Source of the DNA: JALORV01 sp963724365
Lineage (GTDB): Bacteria > Pseudomonadota > Gammaproteobacteria > Burkholderiales > Burkholderiaceae_F
NCBI GenBank assembly: GCA_963724365.1
Contig: CAVRUR010000003.1
Coordinates: forward strand, 186,001 to 250,000
DNA length: 64,000 nt
Direction of reading: 5' to 3'
Under the pieces are notes generated by a model that worked only from the letters and a program-made list of their open reading frames with translations, searched no databases and was not told the origin of the DNA. The position numbers and the translations under genes were made by a program. Below are positions 35,011 to 43,983 of this stretch, one piece after another (within the stretch, counting starts at the first letter, position 1; every line of letters begins with the position of its first letter).

Positions 35011-37251
35011 CTAGGCCGGCGTGAGCTTGGCCACGGCAAGCGCCAGCCACTTCACGCCCTGCGGTCCGAAGTTGACCTGGGCGCGCGCGTCGTCCCCGCT
35101 GCCTTCCAGATTGACGATGACGCCCTCGCCAAAGCGCGCATGACGCACGGCCTGGCCGACACGAACCCCGTGCGATGACGCCGTCCGCGGCGGCGGCACG
35201 GCCGGCGAAGCCGGGCGCACGCCGCTGTCGTGCCATTGTCCGAACCGTCCGCCGGCGGCGACCGCCACGCGCGGGGTGAGCCACTTCACTGCGGCTTCCG
35301 GAAGTTCCTCGAGGAAGCGAGATCGGATGCCATAGCGCGTCTGGCCGTGCAGCAGGCGGCTCTGCGCAAGGCTGACGTAGAGCCGGCGGCGCGCCCGTGT
35401 GATCGCGACGTACATCAGGCGCCGCTCCTCCTCGAGGCCGTCCAGTTCGTTGAGGCTGTTTTCGTGCGGAAACAGTCCCTCCTCGAGCCCGGTTATGAAT
35501 ACGGCGTGGAACTCGAGTCCCTTGGCCGCGTGCACCGTCATCAGCTGCAACGCGTCCTGGCCGGCCTCGGCCTGGTTGTCGCCAGCCTCGAGCGAGGCAT
35601 GCGACAGGAACGCGGCGAGCGGCGACGGCAGTTGCGACGCACTGTCGGCCTCATTGGCTTGTGTGGCGGGAGCGTCCTGCACGTAGCCCTCCTCCGCCAC
35701 GAACGCCGTTGCGGCGTTCACCAGTTCATTCAGGTTCTCGATGCGCTCCTGGCCTTCCCTTTCGTTCTGATAATGCGGAATCAGGCCACTGCGCTGGATC
35801 ACGGCATCGACGATCTCCGACAGCGGCAGCTGCGCGGTCTCGAAGCGCAGCGTGTCGATCAGCTTCACGAAGGCCGCGAGGTTCGTACCTGCCTTGCCGG
35901 TCATGCTGCCGACCGCTGCATACAGGCTCAGATTGCCGGGCCGTGCGGCATCCGCCAGCTGTTCCAGCGAGCGCGCACCGATGCCGCGCGGCGGAAAATT
36001 GACCACACGCAGGAACGCCGTGTCGTCGCTCGGGTTCTCGATCAGCCGCAGGTAGGCGAGCGCGTGCTTGATCTCGGCTCGCTCGAAGAAGCGCAGGCCA
36101 CCGTAGACGCGATACGGAATGGCTGAATTGAAGAGCGCGTGCTCGATCACGCGGGACTGCGCGTTCGAGCGATACAGGACTGCGATCTCGGAGCGCGTGT
36201 GCCCTTCGGCAATCAGGCCCTTGACCTCATCGACCAGCCAGGCCGCCTCGTAGCCGTCGGTCTGCGCCTCGTAGATCCGCACCGGCTCGCCCTCGCCGGC
36301 GTCGGTCCACAGTTCCTTGCCGAGCCGGCGCGCATTGTTCGCAATCAGCGCATTGGCGGCGTTCAGGATGTGGCCGACCGAGCGGTAGTTCTGCTCGAGC
36401 TTGATGAGGTTGCGCACCCGGAACTCGCGCTCGAAGTCGGCCATGTTGCCGACGTTCGCTCCACGGAAGGCGTAGATCGACTGGTCGTCGTCCCCAACCG
36501 CGAAGATCGCATTGCCTTCGCCGGGTTGGGAGGCGTTTCCCGGCCCCCCGGCAAGCTGCTTCAGCCACGCGTACTGCAGCTTGTTGGTGTCCTGGAACTC
36601 GTCGACCAGGATGTGGCGAAAACGGCCCTGGTAGTGCTGCCGCAGGATCTCGTTGCGGTCGAGCAGTTCGTAGCAGCGCAGCAGCAGTTCCGCGAAATCG
36701 CAGACCCCTTCGCGGTTGCACTGCGCGTCGTACATCGAGTAGAGCTCGACGAACTTGCGGTTGTAATCGTCGTTGACCTCGACGTCCTTCGCGCGCAGGC
36801 CGGCCTCCTTCGAGCTGTTGATGAACAGCTGCAGGTTGCGCGGCGGATAGCGCTCGTCGTCGATGTTGTTGGCCTTCAGCAGGCGCTTGATCGCTCCGAG
36901 CTGGTCGGCCGAATCGAGGATCTGGAACGTCGAAGGCAGCCCGGCATCGCGGTGATGCGCGCGCAGCATGCGGTTGCACAGGCCGTGGAAGGTGCCGATC
37001 CACATGCCGCGCACGTTGATCGGCAGCATCGCGGCCAGCCGCGTCAGCATTTCCTTCGCCGCCTTGTTGGTGAAGGTCACCGCCAGCACGCCCTGCGGCG
37101 ACACCTGGCCGGTCTGGATCAGCCAGGCGATGCGCGTCGTCAGCACGCGCGTCTTGCCGCTGCCGGCACCGGCGAGGATCAGGGCGGACTGGTTCGGAAG
37201 GGTGACGGCGGCGAGCTGCTGCTCGTTGAGGTTCTGCAGCAGATTCATCAT
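35011..37251 (-). CDS. uvrD: ATP-dependent DNA helicase UvrD/Rep family
   Basis: 746-residue SF1A helicase. Motif I (GAGSGKTRVL, residues ~31-40), Ia (VTFTNKAAKEM), II (VDEFQDTN), III (VGDDDQSIYAFRGA), IV (LEQNYRSVGHIL) and VI (YVAITRARRRLYV) are present, and the C-terminal region (VGQAVRHARFGEGVIVNLEG) is the UvrD RNA-polymerase-interacting Tudor-like tail. It unwinds DNA in nucleotide-excision and mismatch repair. The length matches UvrD, not Rep. Convergent with the BPSS1780 gene, 52 bp apart. Confidence 0.92.
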   Translation of the reverse strand: MMNLLQNLNEQQLAAVTLPNQSALILAGAGSGKTRVLTTRIAWLIQTGQVSPQGVLAVTFTNKAAKEMLTRLAAMLPINVRGMWIGTFHGLCNRMLRAHHRDAGLPSTFQILDSADQLGAIKRLLKANNIDDERYPPRNLQLFINSSKEAGLRAKDVEVNDDYNRKFVELYSMYDAQCNREGVCDFAELLLRCYELLDRNEILRQHYQGRFRHILVDEFQDTNKLQYAWLKQLAGGPGNASQPGEGNAIFAVGDDDQSIYAFRGANVGNMADFEREFRVRNLIKLEQNYRSVGHILNAANALIANNARRLGKELWTDAGEGEPVRIYEAQTDGYEAAWLVDEVKGLIAEGHTRSEIAVLYRSNAQSRVIEHALFNSAIPYRVYGGLRFFERAEIKHALAYLRLIENPSDDTAFLRVVNFPPRGIGARSLEQLADAARPGNLSLYAAVGSMTGKAGTNLAAFVKLIDTLRFETAQLPLSEIVDAVIQRSGLIPHYQNEREGQERIENLNELVNAATAFVAEEGYVQDAPATQANEADSASQLPSPLAAFLSHASLEAGDNQAEAGQDALQLMTVHAAKGLEFHAVFITGLEEGLFPHENSLNELDGLEEERRLMYVAITRARRRLYVSLAQSRLLHGQTRYGIRSRFLEELPEAAVKWLTPRVAVAAGGRFGQWHDSGVRPASPAVPPPRTASSHGVRVGQAVRHARFGEGVIVNLEGSGDDARAQVNFGPQGVKWLALAVAKLTPA

Positions 37252-37273
37252 CGGCCGCGAGTGTAGCGGCCCC

Positions 37274-37279
37274 TATAAT
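37274..37279 (+). promoter_or_regulatory. consensus -10 element of leuS
   Basis: TATAAT lies 31 bp before the leuS start. It is placed in the 59-bp gap between the divergent uvrD and leuS start codons. The -35 region is poor. Confidence 0.5.
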
Positions 37280-37310
37280 CACTCTCTTGAATCAAAGACT
37301 TAGAACAGCA

Positions 37311-39941
37311 ATGGAACCGAAGTACGACCCGCAGGCGGTGGAAGGCGCAGCGCAGTCGCACTGGGAGCGCACGAAGGCCTACCGCGCGGTCGAACACGTC
37401 AGTAACGCGAACGGGCAGCCAAAGCCCAAGTTCTACGTCTGCTCGATGCTGCCCTATCCCAGCGGCAAGCTGCACATGGGCCATGTGCGCAACTACACGC
37501 TGAATGACGTGATGTACCGCATCCTGCGGATGCGCGGGTACAACGTGATGACGCCGATGGGCTGGGACGCGTTCGGCTTGCCGGCGGAGAACGCCGCGAT
37601 CGACAAGAAGGTCGCACCGGCCGAGTGGACCTACGGCAACATCGCCGAGATGAAGGCGCAGATGCAGCCGCTCGGGCTGGCCTTCGACTGGTCGCGCGAG
37701 GTCGCGACCTGCACGCCCGAGTACTACAAGTGGAACCAGTGGATGTTCCTCAGGATGCTCGACAAGGGCATCGCTTATCGCAAGACGCAGATCGTCAACT
37801 GGGACCCGGTCGACCAGACCGTGCTCGCCAACGAGCAGGTCGTCGACGGCCGCGGCTGGCGCTCCAACGCCATCGTCGAGAAGCGCGAGATTCCCGGCTA
37901 CTACCTCGGCATCACGCAGTACGCAGAGGAACTGCTCGCCGACCTCGAGGGGCTCGACTGGCCGCCGCAGGTCAAGGCCATGCAGGAGAACTGGATCGGC
38001 AAGAGCGTCGGCGTCAACTTCGGCTTCCCGTACGAACTCGACGGCGAGAAGAAGCTGCTGCGCGTGTTCACCACGCGCGCCGACACGATCATGGGCGTGA
38101 CGTTCATGGCGATCGCGGCCGAGCATCCGCTCGCGACGCGGCTGGCGCAGGGCCGGCCCGACATCGCCGCGTTCATCGACGAGTGCAAGACGCGGCAGCT
38201 TCGCAGAGGCCGACCTCGCGACGATGGAGAAGAAGGGCGTCGCCACCGGCTTCGCGGTGACGCACCCGCTGACCGGCTGCCGCCGTGCCGGTGTGGATCG
38301 GCAACTACGTGCTGATGGGCTACGGCGAAGGCGCGGTGATGGGCGTGCCGGCGCACGACGAGCGCGACTTCGCGTTTGCGAAGAAGTACGGCCTGCCGAT
38401 CGAGCAGGTCATCGGGGTGCCGGACGAAACGTTTTCGCTCGACGGCTGGCAGGAGTGGTACGCCGACAAGTCGCGCGGCGTCTGCGTCCACTCGGGCAAG
38501 TACGACGGCCTCGACTACGCGGCGGCGACCGACGCGATCGCAGCCGACCTGAACGCGAAGGGACTCGGCGACAAGCAGGTGCAGTACCGCCTGCGCGACT
38601 GGGGCATTTCGCGCCAGCGCTACTGGGGCACGCCGATTCCGATCATCCACTGCGAGACGTGCGGCACGGTGCCGGTGCCCGAGAAGGACCTGCCGGTCGT
38701 GCTGCCCGAAAACCTGGTCCCGGACGGCAGCGGCAGCCCGCTCGCGAAGTACGAACCGTTCCTGAAGTGCACCTGCCCCAAGTGCGGCAAGCCGGCGCGG
38801 CGCGAGACCGACACGATGGACACCTTCGTCGACTCGGCCTGGTACTACATGCGCTACTGCTCGCCGGACGCCCGGACGATGGTCGACGCCCGCAACGACT
38901 ACTGGATGCCGATGGACCAGTACATCGGCGGCATCGAGCACGCGGTGCTGCACCTGCTGTACGCGCGCTTCTGGACCAAGGTGATGCGCGACATCGGGCT
39001 GGTGAAGTTCGACGAGCCGTTCAAGCGGCTGTTCACGCAGGGCATGCTGACGCACGACTGCTACTACCGCGAGGATGCGGCGGGCAAGAAGCGCTGGTTC
39101 TATCCGGCCGAGATCGACATCGAGTACGACGACAAGGGCCGGCCGCTGAAGGTGACGGCGCGCGAGGACGGTCAGCCGGTCAACTTCGGCGGCATCGAGA
39201 AGATGTCGAAGAGCAAGAACAACGTCGTCGAGCCGCGCGACATCATCGCGAAGTTCGGTGCCGACACGGCTCGCGCATTCGTGATGTTCGCGGGTCCGCC
39301 CGACCAGAGCGCCGCTTGGAGCAATTCCGGCGCCGAAGGCACGTACCGCTTCCTGCGCCGGCTGTGGAACTTCTGCAACGAGCGCCAGGCAGCGCTGAAG
39401 TCGCGCAGCTCGCTGGACGCCGCGGCACTGAGCCGCCGGCAGAAGGCGCTGCGACGCGACATCCACGCGAACCTCAGGCAGGCCGATTTCGACTACGCAC
39501 GCCTGCAGTACAACACCGTCGTCTCGGCCGCGATGAAGATGCTGAACGCGCTCGAAGACGCAAAGCTCGGCGCAGCGCCGGCCGACACCGCACTGCTGCA
39601 GGAGAGCGTCGGCATCCTGCTGCGCACGCTCTACCCGATCGCGCCGCACATCACGCATGCGCTGTGGAACGAACTCGGCTACGCGGCCGAGTTCGGCGCG
39701 GAAATCATCGATGCGCCCTGGCCGCAGCCCGATCCGGCGGCGCTCGCGACAGGACGAGATCGAACTCGTCGTGCAGGTCAACGGCAAGCTGCGCGCGTCG
39801 ATCCGCGTGCCGGCGTCGGCCGACAAACGGACGATCGAGCAGGCGGCGATCGGCGACGCCAATGTGCAGAAGTTCGTCGCCGGCCAGGCGGTGAAGCGCG
39901 TGATCGTCGTGCCCGGCAAGCTGGTCAACGTCGTCGTCTGA
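37311..39941 (+). CDS. leuS: leucyl-tRNA synthetase, three one-base insertions
   Basis: ~876-residue class I synthetase. The HIGH-type motif is PYPSGKLHMGH, and the zinc/editing region begins around residue 220. KMSKSKNNV (39205-39231) and the tRNA-binding anticodon domain lie in the third frame. The protein runs in three frames: from ATG 37311 to about 38200, then 38200-38280, then to 39750, then a final segment VVQVNGKLRASIRVP ending at 39941. Each change requires one extra base (in CAG-C-TTC, GGC-T-GCC and GCG-A-CAG contexts). Motifs are complete, so errors are the likely explanation. Confidence 0.92.
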
Positions 39942-40443
39942 TGCGACGGCGTCAATTCGGCCTGCGTTGCTGGCGCTTGTCGCCGCGCCGCTGGTCGGGT
40001 GCGGCTTCAAGCTGCGCGGCGAACAGACCCTGCCGGTCGAGACCATCTACCTCGCGCTGCCGGTCAACTCGGTCATCGGCGCCGAGATGTCGCGCCTGCT
40101 GCGTTCGTCCACCAATGCCAAGGTGGTGACCGATCGCAAGGACGCACAGGCCGTCTTCGAACTGCTGGGCGAGAACCGCGAGCGCGAGGTGCTGGCGATC
40201 AATGCGCAGGGTCGCGCCACCGAGTACCAGTTGCGCCTGCGCGTGCGCTTCCGCGTGCTCGACAAGAACCAGCTCGAACTGATCGGGCCAACCGATCTGA
40301 TGGCCCGGCGCGACATCACGTTCAACGAGTCGGACCTGCTGGCCAAGGAGTCGGAGGAAGTACTGCTGTATCGCGACATGCAGAGCGACCTGGTGCGCCA
40401 GATGGTGAATCGGCTGTCCGGCATGCGTTCCGAAGCGGCATAG
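39941..40443 (+). CDS. lptE: LPS-assembly lipoprotein LptE, one indel near N-terminus
   Basis: ~168-residue outer-membrane lipoprotein with a lipobox (ALVAAPLVGC) and LptE features: GFKLRGEQTLPVETIYLALPVNS, then SRLLRSSTNAKVV and LRLRVRFRVLDKN. It plugs LptD in lipopolysaccharide export. ATG 39941 overlaps the leuS stop (TGATG) and leads into MRRRQFGL; one missing base near 39968 is needed to join it to LLALVAAPLVGC. An alternative start is the TTG at 39967. Gene order leuS-lptE-holA is typical of the group. Confidence 0.85.
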
Positions 40444-40452
40444 TGATGTTTG

Positions 40453-40526
40453 CCCCCACGCTCACTTCGTTCGCTGCCCCCCGAGGGGGCCATCAGTCGG
40501 CTTGGGAGCGGCCCGGCGCCGACTGA
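40453..40526. repeat. REP-like palindromic element between lptE and holA
   Basis: Two stems occur in 74 bp: GCCCCC-CGA-GGGGGC (40476-40490) and CAGTCGGC/GCCGACTG (40494-40501 with 40518-40525). The CTCACTTCGTTCGCTGCCCCC motif plus a GCGGCCCGG loop resembles intergenic repeats that I recall as common in Burkholderiales, especially Comamonadaceae. It may act as an mRNA stabiliser or a weak terminator. The single copy seen here cannot confirm its repetitive nature. Confidence 0.6.
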
Positions 40527-40529
40527 GCG

Positions 40530-41557
40530 ATGCAGCCCAGGGGCGAGAACCTTTTGGCATTGCTTGCTCGCGCCGAGCGCGAGCGCCGCATGCCGGCGCT
40601 CATCACGGTCAGCAGCGACGAGGCGCTGCTGTCCCTCGAGGCCCAGGATGCCATCCGCGCGACCGCGCGCACTCTGGGCTACAGCGAGCGCGAGGTGCTG
40701 AACACCGATGCGCGTTTCGACTGGTCGCGACTGGCACAGGCGTCACAGGGGCTGTCGCTGTTCGCCGAGCGACGCATCGTCGAAGTGCGACTGCCGACCG
40801 GCAAGCCCGGTGTCACCGGCGCCACGGCACTCGAGGCGCTGGCGCAGGACCCGTCGCAGACACGCTGCTGCTCATCTCGCTGCCGCGCCTCGATCGCAAG
40901 GCACGCGACTCGCGTTGGGCCAGTGCGCTCGCACGCGGTGGCGTCTGGATCGACATCGACACCATCGAACGGGCGAAACTGCCACAGTGGATCGGCCAGC
41001 GGCTCGCGCACCAGAAGCAAAAGGCCTCCGCAGAGGCACTCGAGTTCATCGCCGAGCGCGTCGAGGGCAACCTGCTTGCGGCACACCAGGAGATCGCAAA
41101 GCTAAGCCTGCTGTATCCGGCCGGCGAGGTCTCGCTGGAGCAGGTCCACGACGCCGTCATGAACGTCGCCCGCTACGACGTCTTTCAGCTTCCGGTCGCC
41201 ATGGTCGCGGGCGACGCCGCCCGGGTCGGAAAAACAATGGCCGGCCTGCGCGCCGAGGGCGAAGCCATCCCGCTCGTTCTCTGGGCGATCACCGAGGAAC
41301 TGCGGACGCTGCTTCGGGTCAAGTCGCAGGTGGACGCCGGACGTCCGTTTGCGATGGCCGCACGCGAAAATCGGGTTTGGGGACCGCGCGAAAGGCTGGT
41401 CGAGCGCGCACTCGGGCGACTCGACGTCGAGCGCCTCGGTCGGGCGCTCGCGCGCGCCGCCGATGTCGATCGGCTCGCCAAGGGACTGCGCGCGCCGCGC
41501 GCGGACAGTGACCCATGGCTAGAATTGACCGAAATCGCACTGGACGTTGCTCGCTGA
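40530..41557 (+). CDS. holA: DNA polymerase III delta subunit, one indel
   Basis: ~342-residue HolA, the clamp-loader subunit that opens the beta clamp. The N-terminal AAA-like domain (LITVSSDEALLSLEAQDAIRATA, FDWSRLAQASQGLSLFAERRIVEVRLP) is in one frame; after a missing base near 40856 the frame switches to LLLISLPRLDRKARDSRW, then LEFIAERVEGNLLAAHQEIAKLSLLYP and a C-terminal helical collar LRTLLRVKSQ. The start ATG 40530 lies 4 bp beyond the repeat element. There is no promoter other than read-through from leuS/lptE. Confidence 0.88.
41520..41525 (+). promoter_or_regulatory. possible -10 element inside the holA 3' end for proA
   Basis: TAGAAT lies 82 bp before the proA start, within the last codons of holA. 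A -35 is not evident. Confidence 0.3.
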
Positions 41558-41577
41558 GGACGTCGCACACTGACATC

Positions 41578-41610
41578 ATGGCGGCCACGGACGCCTTGAG
41601 GATCCCTTGA
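41578..41610 (+). CDS. short leader ORF overlapping proA start
   Basis: A ten-codon frame (MAATDALRIP) whose TGA overlaps the TTG start of proA (TTGA at 41607-41610). Such an arrangement can couple ribosome re-initiation at a weak start codon. Whether it is translated is unknown; there is no strong SD before its ATG. Confidence 0.25.
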   Translation: MAATDALRIP

Positions 41611-42959
41611 ACGCTCCGAACGACACTCGACTCGCGTCGCAAGCCCCTGCCGGCAAGCGCACCATGGATCGCGTTCAGTCCGAATTCGGCGGCGATCTGG
41701 CCGCCTACATGGCGCATGTCGGTCACACTGCACGCAGCGTCGCGGCCATGATGGCCGCGGCAGGTACGGCGCAGCGCAATGCAGCGCTCATCGAGCTTGC
41801 GCGTTGCCTGCGGACCGAGCGCGCCACGTTGCTCGCCGCGAATGCACGCGATGTGGAGCGCGCGCAGGCAGACGGTCTGGCCGCGGCCATGGTCGATCGG
41901 CTGATCCTGGACGACCAGGCCATCGAGCAGATGGCCGACGGTGTCGAGCAGGTCGCCCGTTTGCCGGACCCGATCGGCGAAATCCTCGACGTGCGCCCGC
42001 AACCGAGCGGCATCCGCGTGGGACGCATGCGCGTGCCCCTCGGGGTCATCGGCATCATCTATGAGAGCCGGCCCAATGTGACCGTCGATGCGGCGGCGCT
42101 GTGCATCAAGAGCGGCAACGCAACGATCCTGCGCGGCGGTTCCGAAGCGATCGAGAGCAACCGTCAGCTTGCGCGTCTGATCGGCGCCGCGCTCTCGGCC
42201 GTGGGGCTGCCCGACGACGCTGTGCAACTCGTGGACACCACGGACCGCAACGCCGTCGGCCTGCTGGTATCGATGCCGGAGTACGTGGACATCATCGTGC
42301 CGCGCGGCGGCAAGGGGCTGATCGAGCGGCTGATGCGCGACAGCAGGGTGCCGATGATCAAGCACCTCGATGGCATCTGCCATGTCTACATCGATGCCGC
42401 GGCCGACCCTGCTATGGCGATCCGCATCGCGGACAACGCCAAGACCCAGCGCTATGGCACCTGCAACACCATGGAAACACTGCTGGTCGCACAACCGATC
42501 GCCGCCGATGTGCTGCCAGCGCTCGGACGCATCTACGCTGACAAAGGCGTCGAACTGCGCGGCGATCCAGCCAGCTGCGCGCTGCTGTCTGGCGCCGGAC
42601 TCGCCTGCGACGCGGCCACCGAAGACGACTGGCGCACTGAGTACCTTGCGCCGATCGTGTCGATCCGGGTGGTTTCCGGACTTGCCGATGCCATCGGCCA
42701 TATCAATACCTATGGCAGCAAGCACACCGATGCGATCGTCACGCAGGACCACGCGGCGGCGATGCGCTTCCTGCGCGAAGTCGACTCCGCTTCAGTGATG
42801 GTGAATGCTTCGACGCGCTTTGCCGACGGGTTCGAGTACGGCCTCGGCGCAGAGATCGGCATCAGCAACGACAAGCTGCATGCGCGCGGGCCGGTCGGAC
42901 TCGAGGGGCTGACGTCGCTCAAGTACGTCGTGTTCGGGCAGGGCGAGATACGCCGCTGA
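41607..42959 (+). CDS. proA: gamma-glutamyl phosphate reductase
   Basis: 450-residue NADPH-dependent reductase converting gamma-glutamyl phosphate to glutamate-5-semialdehyde in proline synthesis. The family motif GVIGIIYESRPNVTVDAAALCIKSGNA is intact, as is the catalytic Cys in RYGTCNTMETLLV, and GPVGLEGLTSLKYVVFG ends the protein. Start TTG 41607 is preceded by GAGGA at ~6 bp; no ATG upstream in frame fits. It is slightly longer than average (~430) because of the N-terminal extension before DLAAYMAHVG. Confidence 0.93.
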   Translation: MNAPNDTRLASQAPAGKRTMDRVQSEFGGDLAAYMAHVGHTARSVAAMMAAAGTAQRNAALIELARCLRTERATLLAANARDVERAQADGLAAAMVDRLILDDQAIEQMADGVEQVARLPDPIGEILDVRPQPSGIRVGRMRVPLGVIGIIYESRPNVTVDAAALCIKSGNATILRGGSEAIESNRQLARLIGAALSAVGLPDDAVQLVDTTDRNAVGLLVSMPEYVDIIVPRGGKGLIERLMRDSRVPMIKHLDGICHVYIDAAADPAMAIRIADNAKTQRYGTCNTMETLLVAQPIAADVLPALGRIYADKGVELRGDPASCALLSGAGLACDAATEDDWRTEYLAPIVSIRVVSGLADAIGHINTYGSKHTDAIVTQDHAAAMRFLREVDSASVMVNASTRFADGFEYGLGAEIGISNDKLHARGPVGLEGLTSLKYVVFGQGEIRR

Positions 42960-43334
42960 GCGGCCCCCCACGCAGCGCACGATGAATTCCGACGTTGGCC
43001 CGAGTAACAGCGCCTGGAACTCATCGTCGCCGACTGGGGATCTTCCATGATCTACCGCATATCCGAGCCAACCCGCCGGTCGCGCACGGGCCGGTGTTGT
43101 GGCGCGGATACGGGTCGGAAAGAATGTGACCGTGATGCATGCCAAGATTGATGCTGTGCTTGGCCCGGTGGTCCATCAAGCCTACTGTGCGATCCTGTAT
43201 CCGTGTGCTTCGAACGTCGGCAATGCGCGGTCTTGCGTGTCGTTTCGCAGGTTCCATGAGCGACTCGTGCTCATGCTGTTCCCGATCGCGTTTGCCGCCG
43301 GTAAACCCTTTCGAGTGAGTTCCGTTAGCTAGCC
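42960..43334. other. intergenic region without a confident gene
   Basis: 375 bp between proA and the DsbA-family gene. Codon use is unlike the neighbours and no ORF matches a family convincingly. A frame from the ATG at 43048 (MIYRISEP) and a GKNVTVMHA-like stretch at ~43120 faintly recall a gamma-carbonic-anhydrase start and hexapeptide repeat, but they are too close together and broken. No terminator or RNA gene was recognised. Confidence 0.5.
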
Positions 43335-43940
43335 ATGTCCGTCGCCGTCGACTACTACATGACGCCCGTTTCCCCGTTCACTTACATGGGGCACGAGCGT
43401 CTGCGCCAGATCTGCCGGCAGCACGGCGCCCAGATCAACCTGCGGGTGATGGATCTTGGCAAGGTCTTCCCGGCATCGGGCGGCCTGGCACTGAAGGATC
43501 GTCCACCGCAGCGACGTGCGTACCGCATGATGGAATTGAAACGCTGGCGCGACTTTCTGGCGCTTCCGCTCAATCTCGAGCCGAAATTCTTCCCGGTCCC
43601 GGCCGAAGCGGCTGCCACGCTGATCCTCGCCGTGCTCGCGCGCCACGGCGTCGAGTCCGCGCTCGACATTGCCGGCGACTGCCTGCGCGCCATCTGGGCC
43701 GAGGACCGAGACATTTCCGCACGCACGACGCTGCAGGAGATCGTCGCGGCGCGCGGGCTTGACGCCGAAGCGTTGCTGGCGCACGCCACATCCGCGGAAG
43801 TCGCGGCAAGGTATGTCATGCACTCGCAGGAAGCGATCGCACGCGGCGTGTTCGGGTCACCGACCTACGTGCTGCGGGACGAACTGTTCTGGGGCCAGGA
43901 CCGGCTCGACTTCCTGGATCGCGCGCTCGCTCGCGCCTGA
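43335..43940 (+). CDS. DsbA-family 2-hydroxychromene-2-carboxylate isomerase-like protein
   Basis: 201-residue kappa-GST/DsbA-type thioredoxin-fold protein. YYMTPVSPFTYMGHERL replaces the CxxC redox site by a SPF pattern (Ser at the glutathione-thiol site), and QEAIARGVFGSPTYVLRDELFWGQDRLDFL is the typical C-terminal signature. Family members isomerise hydroxychromene carboxylate in naphthalene degradation or conjugate glutathione; here no aromatic pathway is nearby, so only the fold is supported. ATG 43335 is the only sensible start. Confidence 0.82.
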   Translation: MSVAVDYYMTPVSPFTYMGHERLRQICRQHGAQINLRVMDLGKVFPASGGLALKDRPPQRRAYRMMELKRWRDFLALPLNLEPKFFPVPAEAAATLILAVLARHGVESALDIAGDCLRAIWAEDRDISARTTLQEIVAARGLDAEALLAHATSAEVAARYVMHSQEAIARGVFGSPTYVLRDELFWGQDRLDFLDRALARA

Positions 43941-43983
43941 TGCTCCGTCCGCGCTGGCGCGAGCCGCTGCGCACTCCGCGCCG

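Noticed and set aside
42960..43334. Gamma-carbonic anhydrase gene or remnant
   Set aside because: Only two short resemblances, too closely spaced and in broken frames; no hexapeptide repeat series could be followed.
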